From Aristolochia californica (Eukaryota; Streptophyta; Magnoliopsida; Piperales; Aristolochiaceae): a DNA stretch of 64,000 nt. Positions 41,880 through 51,936 of the stretch are shown here, one piece after another. The notes beneath the pieces were generated by a model that was not told where the DNA came from, searched no databases, and was given only the letters and a program-made list of their open reading frames with translations. Position 1 is the first letter of the stretch. Each line of letters begins with the position of its first letter. The DNA lies in NCBI GenBank assembly GCA_029961685.1, contig JARWKL010000010.1, positions 8,019,931-8,083,930 on the forward strand. Direction: 5' to 3'. A program made the position numbers and the translations under genes.

Positions 41880-44214
41880 GCAGGCTCTATTATTCCCAAT
41901 TCAGTGGTGTCCGGGATATCCGAGAAGAGAGATGTCACTTGACAGTTTTCATTTAGGGTTTCGGGAGTAGTGAATTTGCTAGCTTGGCTAGATTGTATGT
42001 TTTGGAGTGTATGCTCAAGATCAAAATTAGAATTTTGTTGTGAGCGGTGCTGATCTCGAGAATGAAGATTCCAGTGGCGGATTGAGGAAAAGGATAGGGG
42101 ATCGAGAGGACTTTTCTGGGGGAGAGGTAGGGTTGCGCTAATTGAGGGGTGGTTTCCTTGGGAGTTGGAGCCGTGGGATAGGGACGCAGAGGAGAAGGGT
42201 AGTGTGGCTTGTGGTATTTTTGGGCTCGAGTAGATGGGGGTAGGCGTACAGGGGGTAGAGGTGTGGGGGTCTGAGAAAGTTGAGATGGGGGTTCCTGAAG
42301 CAGTATTTGAATTTTCTGCTATACAATTTGAAAATTGCCTTGAAAAAAGTGAACACCCTTCGGTGAACGTTGCGCCTGTAGACGGTCTATCTGCACCATT
42401 CGAAGAAAACTCCTTCTAAATTGACTAAGTCAGATTTTCGAAAATCGTACCTGGATGGGGCTTCGGATCGTCTTTTTGGAGACTCCCTTCTTTGCAATGT
42501 GAACCGGAAGATGTGTGGACTTCGTCCTCCCGATTTTCACCGTCATTCCTTGATTTTGATTTAGAGATGGCAGATGACGCTTCGAGGAGGGGTGCTTCGT
42601 TTATTTTAGGCGCCTTTATCGGTGTCTGGAACCTCGCGCAGGAGTTTTCGGGAAGATGCAGTCCCTCGGTTGGAGTACACAGAGAGTATTTTTCGAGATG
42701 TACCGTTGATGGGCCCTTGCTGGAGTCATCGGGACTCGGGTCTAAGATTCCCCGGATTTGAAACACTTTTTGTATTTCGAAAAGCGAGTTGTCATCTCGT
42801 TTTGAAATACTTCCCCACGATTTTGAATTTGAGCCCGAGTTCGATCCAGAACTCGGTAAAGAGGTTGACTCACCTGAATCCGATGAGTTAAAGACTGTGT
42901 TGACTCAGTTTGGGGGTGAGTTGGCCTCCAGAGTAGTGCGTCTCCTTTGAGTCCGGCGAAGCTCCAGCAGTCGTAGGATCTCCATGGCTCCGAAAGACAC
43001 CTCAAGCCATACGAAATCACCGCCAAAAATTAACTCCGTGAAGAGAGATTCAGGCCAACCGTGTTTGGGGTAACGAACGCCTTGGCGATGTCCAATTTCT
43101 TTTTCTCCATCGTGTCGTCGTCCCATCTTATGATGGTTCCAAAAGCACAGAATACTCGTCGCAGGACCTCCTCCGACCACAATTCTATTGGAAGTCCCTT
43201 GACGGATATCCATTGTCCGAGGGGAAGATTCCTGGGGGTTTCCTCCCATTCCGACACTGTTATCTCAGTTTCGGCCTCCCAAAAGCTTTCGTCGAGGGCT
43301 ATCTTCACCTCCTCCCACGAGTTAAGAAAGACAAGCCACTGTCGAGGGCTCAGCCAGGAGATTTCCAGGAGGTAGTCGATGTGGATTTTATCCCGAAACC
43401 AGTGCGTGAGGGTCTCATTTGTCCATTCGACGGACTTGGTCTTCACCTTGAGGGCTGATTTTAAAGCTTTACATCCGGTCGAGAAGAGGTCAGAGGGCAA
43501 ATGTATGGCAATATTTTGGTTTTTGGGGGGAGGGGATTTCTGGCCTAACGGGATCAAAATATTCAAAGGTGGGATGGATTTCTGAGATGAGAGGGGTGAA
43601 CTGACGGTCGTCTTTTTCGCGAGGGACGGGATGAATGGATGGGGTCTCAAGGGCGATTTCGATGGGATGAAGCTTAATATTTTTTCTCTCAAAACTTTCC
43701 AACAGAAGGATGTGCCAAATTTTTCGGGGAGGTACACTCGGGCCATTATCAACATACCTCTGCTTTGGACGACTTTCAACGTTCTCGTTCCTCTTTGTCG
43801 AAAAACCGAAACGGAGAAAGAGAGCTCTCTGACTCTAATCTCCCGAAGCCGAGGAACTTGCAACACTTCTTCATCTACGAGACAAACTGCGAAATCCAAG
43901 GCTGCGGCCAACGGTATTGAGACGAAAGATCGCTTATTTCCATTTTTCACTGTAATTCGTAACACCTTTTCGGTTCTCCCTGGTTTGAGCTCCAGCGAGA
44001 TTTCTGAATTTCCGACGACCCACGCTATTTCTTCTTCCTTTCGTTTTTCTATTTTCCCGGAATTCCGGCCCCTTGCCGTGTGCCATTCTCCGTCACCATC
44101 TTCCTCCACTTGCTTGGGATCTCCATCTTCTTCCACTCGATTGGGAATGTTATCCGCCGTCGACAAGCTTACCTTCGACTTCGTCGGCGTCATCTTTGTC
44201 GTCGTCGTCGTCAT
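41880..44214 (-). pseudogene. LINE ORF1 (DUF4283-type) with frameshift
   Basis: The first 394 codons (44214-43030) are open: a charged N-terminus with KMTPTK, then LSPRQWLVFLNSWEEVKIAL, LGQWISVKGLPIELWSEEVL and FCAFGTIIRWDDDTMEKKKL, matching the DUF4283 RNA-binding domain of plant LINE ORF1 proteins. At about 43050 the frame shifts to RYPKHGWPESLFTELIFGGD, and it continues through Ser/Lys-rich sequence (42766-42425), where it reaches a stop. No zinc knuckle was found at the C-terminus. ORF1 binds element RNA as a chaperone. Confidence 0.85.
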
Positions 44215-44326
44215 CGTCTTTGGTTGGAGAACGGACGATTCCCCTCGCAGCTCCCAACGTCACATCACTCTAATTTCTTTTTTTAAATTGTCTGAATAAT
44301 TTCCAAGAATCTTTAATACAAAATTG

Positions 44327-44343
44327 AATAGAATCCAAGTAAA
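44327..44343. repeat. LINE target-site duplication, right copy
   Basis: It is identical in all 17 bases to 37423-37439. Confidence 0.93.
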
Positions 44344-44399
44344 TTATGTGGATTTCTGTGGTATTGAAGATCTTTTTTATTCTCTTTCTTTTCTTTTTT

Positions 44400-45992
44400 T
44401 ATGTAAAGTGTGAATTTATTAAGAGAGAAAATTTCCAACCTAGAGGGGAGGGGGGGTGGGCTCCCGCCACATCAAGAACTTGGAGGATGTGCCCCGTTTA
44501 GCTTGAGCATCCGCAATATGCGGATCTAGGCACATGATTCCAAATACAAGCTAGGGAGAAAGAGATGTTACAAATATCCCAAAAGATGTCCCAAAGGCGC
44601 TAGGAGGGAGACTTGGATTTGGCGCACCAATCAATGATCACTTTAGAGTCTCCCTCAATGATGAGGGGACCAAAGAAGCGATCACGGAAGGACATCAACC
44701 CATGAAGCAACCCAGCAAGCTCTGTCATGGTGAAGTCCAAGATGCCCAAGGGGCCGGCATAGGAGAGAAGGAGGTTGTTGTGATCATCATGGATGACACC
44801 ACCAAAGCCCGCAAGCCTAGAGCACCCAAAGGCACTACCATCAAAGTTTAGTTTAAGGTAACCAAAAGGAGAAGGGTTCTAGGTAACCATAGTAGAAGGG
44901 CTATAGGCCCCAACCATAGCAGCAACAAGACGCCAATTTCCCCGGAGGTAGGAGCTTCTGAGATGGAGGAAATCTTTTTTCGTAGGAGCCAAGTAGAGAC
45001 CTGACCGACAATAGATTCAGCTAGTTCAGAATCAGTGGAGGCCTTAACAGGAATTTCCGCCTATTCCGCTCCTTCCAAAGCGCCCAAGGGATATGACCCG
45101 TGCAGCTTGCAGCTAGAAATGAGGAGCTTACCAAGCTTGGGAAGCCGAGATCCAACAAGTGATTGGATCATCGAAGGAAGATCACTGGCGACACAGTAAT
45201 GGATCCCGATTTAGTTCAGGAGGTTGGCCCATACCGCTGGGCAAAGCTGCAATGTAGGAGTACATGGATGGTGGGCACGACGGGTCGGCAACAGGAGTTC
45301 AGCTGTGAAGCAAGACATCGGAAATGAGAATCTTATTCCAACAGCGCACCAAACGAAGAATCTGGCGCGAGGGGGAACATGAAGAGACCAAGCAACAACA
45401 GTTGGGTGGTGGGCCAGGGAGGCATCATAGCCCATCAAGCGATTGTAAACAGAAGCAGCAGACCCTTCGGCCAGGGCATCCAGATAAGAGTATTAGGGGT
45501 GGAAGTCCTGATTTTAATCTTTCCGAGATCAAAGAGAATTCGGGTAGCTTCCAAAGCCTCCTCGTCAGTAAGATTTTCGCAGAAGTGGAGGTTTCAATCA
45601 CCCGGAGCAACAAGACTGTTTGAGAGGGTCGAGAGAGACGGTAAGATTTCAGTAGCAACTTATCTCCCAACCACCAATCCGACCAAAATTTGGTGCGGAG
45701 ACCATTTCTGGGGAAGCATTTGAACGGCAACCAAGAAGTGAGAGAAAAGAATAATTTTTTTCTTCCAGATAGGCATGAGCCTGTGGCATCTTCCTCCATC
45801 CAGCCACCAACCAGAGCACTTATCAGCTTTGGCAGCCACCAACGAACACCAGATCAACGAAGGAGAGGTGTTGAATCGCCAGAGCTGTGTGAGGAGATAT
45901 GCAGAATTGATGCCCAAAATGTTCTTGATTCCAAGGCCGCCAAGAGCAACAAGTTTACAAATATCAGCCCAATTCACCGGATGATACTTCCT
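44400..45992 (-). pseudogene. Second LINE: thumb, zinc-binding region, RNase H
   Basis: The minus strand carries HPVNWADICKLVALGGLGIK, SAYLLTQLWRFNTSPS and NGLRTKFWSDWWLGDKLL. Next come the zinc-binding region (PPRARFFVWCAVG) and a degraded RNase H near 44600-44900. Several frames are used. The copia insertion at 45993 separates it from the rest of RT at 50965. Confidence 0.85.
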
Positions 45993-46693
45993 TGTTAAGT
46001 TGTGGAGCATAATCAACGCCCTACGTTGAGTCGGTATGCAGATCGACTTTCGCAGTAAGGTCGTCGTGTTGGAAGGGGGACGAGAAGCCCCCCTCCCGAG
46101 GGTGTGGGGACGGAGCCCCCGCCCTACGTTGAGTCGGTATGCAGATCGACTTTCGCAGTAAGGTCGTCGTGTTGGAAGGGGGACGAGAAGCCCCCCTCCC
46201 GAGGGTGTGGGGACGGAGCCCCCACCCTACATTGAGTCGGTATGCAGATCGACTTTCGCAGTAAGGTCGTCGTGTTGGAAGGGGGATGAGAAGCCCCCCT
46301 CCCGAGGGTGTGGGGACGGAGCCCCTGCCCTGTCCACGATATATTAATTGTTGTTTCATTAAGGGCAGTTTGAGAATTTTACTCTTGTATCGCAGTTGCC
46401 TTAATTTTCTCTTTATAACTAAAGGGTGCCGCTATTAGGGTTTTATCATCACCGAGGAGCTGGAGTTGTAGCCCAAGAGTGGTTAGAGAAAACACTTGTA
46501 AGTGTGTCCAATTTCTCATGTAAACTATTTCATCTTTATAGTGGATTACTATAGCAGCGGAAGACAGGACGTAGTCTCACCTTGAGGCGAACCTGTATAA
46601 ATCTTGTCTTGTTTTCATGCTTGCTTTTCCTTTTTTCCGCGATTATTATTATTGTTCTCGTTAGTTTGGAATTAGGGTGTCTAATTCTTAACA
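45993..46693 (+). repeat. Copia 5' LTR, expanded (701 bp)
   Basis: It is collinear with 50461-50959 but about 202 bp longer because it holds three copies of a 103-bp unit (46018-46326) where the 3' LTR has one. Confidence 0.92.
46018..46326. repeat. Three 103-bp tandem repeats inside LTR
   Basis: Units start at 46018, 46121 and 46224 (CCCTACGTTGAGTCGGTATG), have an exact 103-bp period and differ at only a few bases. Each is GC-rich and ends GTGGGGACGGAGCCCC. The near identity of the units points to a recent expansion. The 3' LTR has one unit with more differences. Confidence 0.95.
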
Positions 46694-46695
46694 AG

Positions 46696-46707
46696 TGGTA
46701 TCAGAGC
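46696..46707 (+). other. Primer binding site, initiator tRNA-Met type
   Basis: TGGTATCAGAGC lies two bases after the 5' LTR end and is a perfect match. Confidence 0.93.
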
Positions 46708-46719
46708 TTTGGTTTGTGA

Positions 46720-47450
46720 TTGAGAGCAATAGCTAGCAGAGAAGGATTGGTACTTGGAATCAACAAGTTCGATGGTATAGATTTTGCGTTCTGGAGGATG
46801 CAGATCGAGGATTATCTGTACAGTAAAAAGCTGCATGCACCACTTCTGGATATGAAGCCAGAAGGTATGAAGGATTATGAGTGGAATCTCCTCGATAGAC
46901 AGGTGTTGGGAGTAGTCCGGTTAACACTATCGAAGAACGTTGCTCACAATGTGGCATCGAAGAAAACCACAGTGGGGATGATGAAGATTTTGTCCGACAT
47001 GTATGAGAAGCCTTCCACAAATAATAAGGTACATCGCATGAAAAAAACTCTTCAATATAAAGATAAAAGAAAATACATCAGTGGCATCACATTTGAATGA
47101 GTTTAGCACGATTGTCAATCAATTGACCTCCGTTCAAATTAAATTTGATGATGAGGTTCGTGCTTTAATTCTTTTGACATCTCTGCCAAATTGTTGGGAG
47201 CCTATGAGGGTTGCGATCAGCAACTCTATAGGCAACGGGAAGTTGATTTTTAATGATGTTCAGGATACCATTCTTGCGGAGGAAGTCCGTAGAAAGGACT
47301 GGAGAATCGTCAACATCTAATTATGCCCTAAGTGTCAATACTAGGGGTAGGAACTACAAGAGGAATTCCAACAAGGGCAACGGTAGAGGGAAGTCAAGGA
47401 ATGGAAGAAGCATGTCCAAATTCGGAAGGAATGTGGAGTACTAGAATTGT
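46720..47450 (+). pseudogene. Copia gag
   Basis: It starts at the ATG 46720 frame and contains NKFDGIDFAFWRMQIEDYLY, MKDYEWNLLDRQVLGVVRL, LSDMYEKPSTNNKVH, then in a shifted frame HLNEFSTIVNQLTSVQIKFD, RALILLTSLPNCWEPMRVAI and a basic Asn/Gly/Arg tail (GRNYKRNSNKGNGRGKSRN). This is the UBN2/DUF4219-type copia Gag. A zinc knuckle is decayed (NCGKSGQRRTT). Frame breaks lie at about 47090 and 47310. Confidence 0.88.
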
Positions 47451-47499
47451 GGCAAGTCTGGTCAAAGAAGAACTACAGAGCACCGAAGAAGGATGAAAA

Positions 47500-48960
47500 G
47501 AAAAATGATGTTGCAAATGCAGTGACTAAAGAAATACAAGATGTTTTACTCTTGTCGGTTGATAGCCCTATTGACTCTTGGGTGTTAGATTCAAGAGTCT
47601 TTTCACACCATCGCACATCGTGAGATCATGGAGAAATTATGTTGCTGGAAATCACAGGAAGGTGTATCTTATTGATGGAGAACTTTTGGATATTGTCGGT
47701 ATTGGTAATGTTAGTATGAGGATGTCAAATGGGTCAGTGTGAAAAATTCACAAGGTGAGACATGTACAAAAACTTATGCGTAATCTGATTTCAATAGGGC
47801 AGCTTGATGATGAAGGTCATAAAGTGACTTTTAATGGTGTTGCCTGGAAAGTCACTAAGGGAGTCATGGTTGTTGCACGAGGAGTTAAAACTGGAGCTCT
47901 TTATATCACTTCCAGTTGCAGAGACACAGTTGCAATTGTTAATGCTGTTACTAATTCTGACTTGTGGCATTATAGGCTCAGTCACATGAGTGAGAAGGGA
48001 TGAAAGTGCTTCAGTCCAAAGGAAAGCTACCAGGGTTGAAAACTGTAAACAACAGTTTGTATGAAGGCTGTATTTTTGGTAAGCAGAAAAGGGTTAGCTT
48101 TTCTTAGGCTGGAAAGGAGCTAAAGATAGCAAAATTGGAGTTGGTTCAATAGATGTGTGGGGGGGCTTTCAACTGTTACTTCCCTTGGTGGTTAAATTAC
48201 TATCTAACATTTATTGATGATGCAAGCATAAAGGTATGGGTTTATTTCCTAAAAATGAAATTTGATGTCTTTGATACCTTCAAGAGATGGAGAGCAATGG
48301 TTGAGAATGAGACAAATTTGAAGGTGTGAAGTGTTTGTAGTTAAATAATAGGAGAGAATACATAGATGATGATTTCAAACGATACTGTGTTGATAATGGA
48401 ATCAAAATGAAGGAGACTATTCCTAGAAAACTTCAACAGAATGGTATGACTAAAAGGATGAACAGAACTTTGAACGAGCTTGCTAGGAGCATGAAATTAC
48501 ATGCGGGATTGCCAAAGATGTTCTAGTCTGAGGATATTAGCACCGTTGCCTATTTGATCAACAGAGGTCTCTCAACACCATTGAATTGCAAAATACCAGA
48601 AGAGGTCTGGAGCGGCAAAGAGATAAACCTTTCTTTCTTGAAAGTTTTTTGTTGTGTTTTTTATATTCATATTGATTATGCTATTAGAAATAAACTTGAT
48701 GTTAAATCTAAAATATGTTTCTTTATTGGCTATAGTGGTACCGAGTTTGGTTATCGCTTTTGGGATGACTAAAGTTGCAAGGTTATCAGGAGCAAGGACG
48801 TGATCTTCAATGAAGGTGCCATGTATAAAGACAGGTTGAAAACAGAGTCTGAGAGCACAAGTGATGAAGCCAAGAAGTCTGAAGTGATTCAGGTGAGAGA
48901 TCTTCCAATTATTGAGATGGAGAATATCACTTAGGAAGACCAGGAAAACATACCCCCATA
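47500..48960 (+). pseudogene. Copia protease, pre-integrase and integrase
   Basis: The protease region holds SWVLDSRVFSHH (the expected LDSGASFH is altered by a frameshift, so the DSG is not intact). It is followed by VRHVQKLMRNLISIGQLDDE and the pre-integrase domain NSDLWHYRLSHMSEKG. The integrase core has decayed: FIDDASIKVWVY, RKLQQNGMTKRMNRTL, EDISTVAYLINRGLSTPLNC and KICFFIGYSGTEFGYRFWDD remain, with multiple stops. Confidence 0.85.
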
Positions 48961-49660
48961 AGTAAATCAGGACATTCCTGTGACTGAACTCATGAAATCT
49001 GCCAGAACTAGCAGACCACCACAGTGGTACTCCCATGCACTAAATTATATTTTATTGACTGATAAAGGTGAACCAGAGAGTTATGAGGAAGTCGTGCAAG
49101 TTGATGAATCAACCAAGTGGGAGTTGGCCATGAAGGACAAGATGGATTCACTGTTATCCAATCAGACATGGAAGCTAACCGAGTTACCAAAAGGGAAGAA
49201 GGCCTTGTAGAATAAATGGATGTACCGAATAAAAGACGAACATGATGGCAGCAAGTGGTAAAAGGCAAGACAGGTGGTAAAAGGCTTTCAACAAAAAAAA
49301 GGCATTGACTACACTGAGATTTTCTCTCCAGTAGTGAAATTGAATACTATTAGAACAGTGCTTGGACTAGTGGGAAATGAAGACTTGCACTTAAGAGCAG
49401 TTGGATGTAAAGACAGTCTTTCTTATCATTCTATTGCTATATGTTGATGACAAGTTGATAGCAGGTGCTTGCAAATAGGAAATAGAAAAGTTGACAAGGG
49501 AGTTGTCCAAGAAGTTTGCAATGAAGGATTTGGGTGTTGTAACACAAATCCTTGGGATAAGGATTACTAGGGACATTGATGTCTTGAAACTGTTACAAGA
49601 AGAATGTGTGAAGAAGGTGCTAAGATAAATCAACATAAATGATGCAAAACCAGTAAGTAC
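48961..49660 (+). pseudogene. Copia RT with core deleted
   Basis: It has SARTSRPPQWYSHALNY, ESYEEVVQVDESTKWELAMK, SLLSNQTWKLTELPKGKKAL, the remnant DYTEIFSPVVKLNTIRTVLG and LDVKTVFL (in frame pieces). It then jumps at about 49422 to LLLYVDD-like sequence (TATGTTGATGAC) and SKKFAMKDLGVVTQILGIR. About 100 residues of the RT palm (from the HGDLEE segment to the residues before YVDD) are missing. Stops at 49208-49210 and elsewhere add to the damage. Confidence 0.87.
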
Positions 49661-50400
49661 TCCTTTGGCTAGTCACTTTAGGCTATCTAAGGAGCAGTCA
49701 CCTTCTATAGAACAGGAGCAAGCCAACATGGCCAATGTGCCTTATGCTTCTGCTATTGGCAATCTCATGTATATCATGGTGTGCACTAGACCAGACATAG
49801 CTCATGCAGTGGGAGTTGTGAGCAGATATATGAGTAATCCAGGTAAGCAACATTGGGAAGCAATAACGTGGATTCTCAGGTATTTGAGAGGCACTGTAGA
49901 CTCAGCCTTATGTTTCAGAAAATCAAACTTGGGATGATAGGGTTATGTAGACGCTGACATGGCTGGAGACATTGATGGCAGGAAGAGTACCACTTGATAT
50001 CTATACACAATGGGTGGTACAGCAGTTAGTTGGGTCTCTAAGTTGCAAAAGATAGTTGTTCTTTCCACTATTGAGGCAGAATATGTTGTTGTGACCAAAG
50101 CCAACAAAGAGATCGTATGGTTGCAGTCTTTCTAGGAAGAATTAGGTCTCAAACATGAGAAGAATGTGTTGTATTGTGACAGTCAAAGTGCTATTCATTT
50201 GGCGAAAAATCCCGTTTATCATGCCAAAACAAAGCATATACAGGTGACTTATCACTTCATCAGATCGGCTCTGGAGGATGAAGTCTTAGCACTTGAGAAG
50301 ATTCAAGGAAGTCGGAATCCTGCTGATATGTTGACAAAGACTGTTACGATTGAGAAAATGAAGTTGTGTGCAACTTCAGTTGGACTTCTCTCTGAGGATT
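49661..50400 (+). pseudogene. Copia RNase H
   Basis: It contains VPYASAIGNLMYIMVCTRPD, HAVGVVSRYMSNPGKQHWEA, WILRYLRGTVDSALCF, the RNase H core (VDADMAGDIDGRKSTT, VVLSTIEAEYVVVTKA), CDSQSAIHLAKNPVYHAKT and NPADMLTKTVTIEKMK, ending near 50402. In-frame stops occur at 49936-49938, 49996-49998 and around 50133. The polyprotein end sits about 60 bp before the 3' LTR. Confidence 0.9.
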
Positions 50401-50460
50401 GAGAAGTTGTTGCCACTGCAGAGGAGATATTGATGATGGATTAGTCTCCAAGTGGGAGAT

Positions 50461-50959
50461 TGTTAAGTTGTGGGGCCTAATCAATGCCCTACGTTGAGTC
50501 GGTACGTTGATCGACCTTCGCAGTCAAGTCGCCGTGGGGATTGGAAGGGGGCGGGAAGCCCCCCTTCTGAGGGTGTGGGGGTGAATCCCCCGCCCGGTCC
50601 AAGATATATTAACCATTGTTTCGTTAAGGGCAGTTTGGAAATTTTATTCTTGTATCGTGGTTGCCCTAATTTTCTCTTTATAATTGAGGGGCACCGCTAT
50701 TACGGTTTTATCATCACCAATAAGGAGCTGGAGTTGTAGCCTGAGAGAGGTTAGAGAAAACACCTGTAAGTGTGTGCGATTTCTATTGTAAACTATTTCA
50801 TCTTTATAGTGGATTATTAGTGGAAAACATAAGGTAGTCTCACCTTGAGGCAAACCTATATAAATCTTGTTGTCTTGTTTTCATGCTAGATTTTCCTTTC
50901 TTCCGTGATTATTATTATTGCTCTCGTTAGTTTGGAATTAGGGCGTCTAATTCCTAACA
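50461..50959 (+). repeat. Copia 3' LTR (499 bp)
   Basis: It runs TGTTAAGTTGTGGGG to TTCCTAACA with one copy of the 103-bp unit. The last bases CTAACA abut the right target-site duplication TTCCT. Confidence 0.93.
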
Positions 50960-50964
50960 TTCCT

Positions 50965-51579
50965 CTCCCCATTGGGACCACCCCAAAAGGAAGTGCCGCT
51001 TGAGGAATTCGAGTCTGCCAGCCACGGTAGCAGGGCATCAAAATAGCGAGAGGTAATAACTTTGGATTCCATGAATACAGGATTTAATAAGAGTGAGCTT
51101 GCCGGCCTTATAAAGGAATTTCCCTCGCCAAGTAGCCAGCCTATTCTCCATCCGATCAATGACAGGTTGCCAACACTGCTTACCCGATTTACCGTTAGTC
51201 AACAGAAGGCCGAGGTAGGTGCTAGGAAAACTAGTGATTCTGCATCTGAGGTAGTCAGCCATACAATTGAGAGTGGTTTGCTCAATATTATATCCCGATA
51301 TAGAAGACTTGGCCCAACTGACTTTCTAACCTGATGAAAGCTCGAAGAGATTCAATAGTGCCTTGAATCAGATAATATGTTCCATCGAACCCATGCCAAA
51401 TAGAATGCTATCATCCCCATATTGAAGAATAGAGACGTCTTGGTTAGGTTGGTCAGAGATGGGAGAGAGCCAACCAATGTCTTTAGCATGGCGGATCATG
51501 ATAGGCAAATACTCAGCAATGAAGGTGAAGAGGAAAGGAGGCAATGGGTCGCCCTGTCGAATCCCACGGCTCACTGGAT
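50965..51579 (-). pseudogene. Second LINE: RT C-terminal part
   Basis: It includes SRGIRQGDPLPPFLFTFIAE, SILQYGDDSILFGMGS (YADD reads YGDD), then RCRITSFPSTYLGLLLTNGK and GKFLYKAGKLTLIKSCIHGI. It is cut on the right by a truncated LINE at 51580 and on the left by the copia at 50960. Confidence 0.85.
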
Positions 51580-51936
51580 ATTTCTTGACTCAATGTCACC
51601 TAGGCTTCAAGGCCTTCTCAATGGGCTCCGTATTTTTAGAGACAATTGTGGAAGCCCTCTTCACATTGAAAGAGACTCGAAGGTGGTTATTGGATAGTGC
51701 AATCACACATCCCCCCCACCCGCGTGGTGCCATTGGGACACCTTCTTGGAGATTCTTGATATTGCCTCTCAATTTTCTTGTATTTAGTCTCATTCTGAGA
51801 TCCGCAAATTCAGCAACTAATGTGTTTACCAAGCAGAGAGCAACCCTCCAATCTCTTGTTGTTAGGGTTTTGCTCCCCTAATTTCTATATTGTTCTCTCT
51901 CTGTTAATATATACATCATTTTCAACAAAAAAAAGT
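51580..51936 (+). mobile_element. Truncated LINE RNase H fragment (plus) inside LINE
   Basis: The plus strand reads FLDSMSPRLQGLLNGLRIFR, GSPLHIERDSKVVIG and a decayed end (ATNVFTKQRATLQSLVV in a shifted frame), then a 3' untranslated region and an A-run at 51928-51935. The surrounding LINE lacks about 75-100 RT codons at the insertion point (between AAHELLQ and SRGIRQGD), so a deletion accompanied the event or preceded it. Confidence 0.82.

Larger units (their letters stand above)
37440..44326 (-). mobile_element. Near full-length L1-type LINE
   Basis: This 6.9-kb element is bounded by an exact 17-bp target-site duplication (37423-37439 and 44327-44343). The 3' tail is the T-run at 37441-37447 (plus strand). 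On the minus strand the order is 5' UTR, ORF1 (44214 to about 41880), ORF2 with AP-like endonuclease, RT, zinc-binding region and RNase H (41606 to 37488). ORF1 and ORF2 carry a few frameshifts and stops, so it is probably inactive, but every domain is present. It is the most complete element of the window. Confidence 0.93.
45993..50959 (+). mobile_element. Ty1/copia element inserted in the second LINE
   Basis: LTRs are 45993-46693 and 50461-50959, with ends TGTTAAG and CTTAACA (perfect 7-bp inverted repeats in the 5' LTR). The flanks TTCCT at 45988-45992 and 50960-50964 are a perfect target-site duplication. The primer site TGGTATCAGAGC is at 46696-46707 and the purine tract AAGTGGGAGAT precedes the 3' LTR. 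Internally gag, protease/pre-integrase, integrase, RT and RNase H are present in copia order, but with many stops and a deletion in RT. The family resembles Tnt1-like (Tork) copia in its gag and RNase H end. Confidence 0.93.

Noticed and set aside
43631..44299. 222-codon plus-strand frame opposite LINE ORF1
   Set aside because: It is a shadow of ORF1, whose minus frame shows the DUF4283 motifs; the plus product is Ser-rich low complexity.
46021..46359. 112-codon minus-strand frame with Gly/Pro-rich repeats
   Set aside because: It is the antisense reading of the 103-bp LTR tandem repeats; the 103-bp period is not a multiple of three and the frame has no other support.
46696..46707. tRNA-like words TGGTATCAGAGC at many sites considered as tRNA gene fragments
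   Set aside because: Each lies just inside an LTR end in the correct orientation, so they are primer binding sites and no cloverleaf surrounds them.
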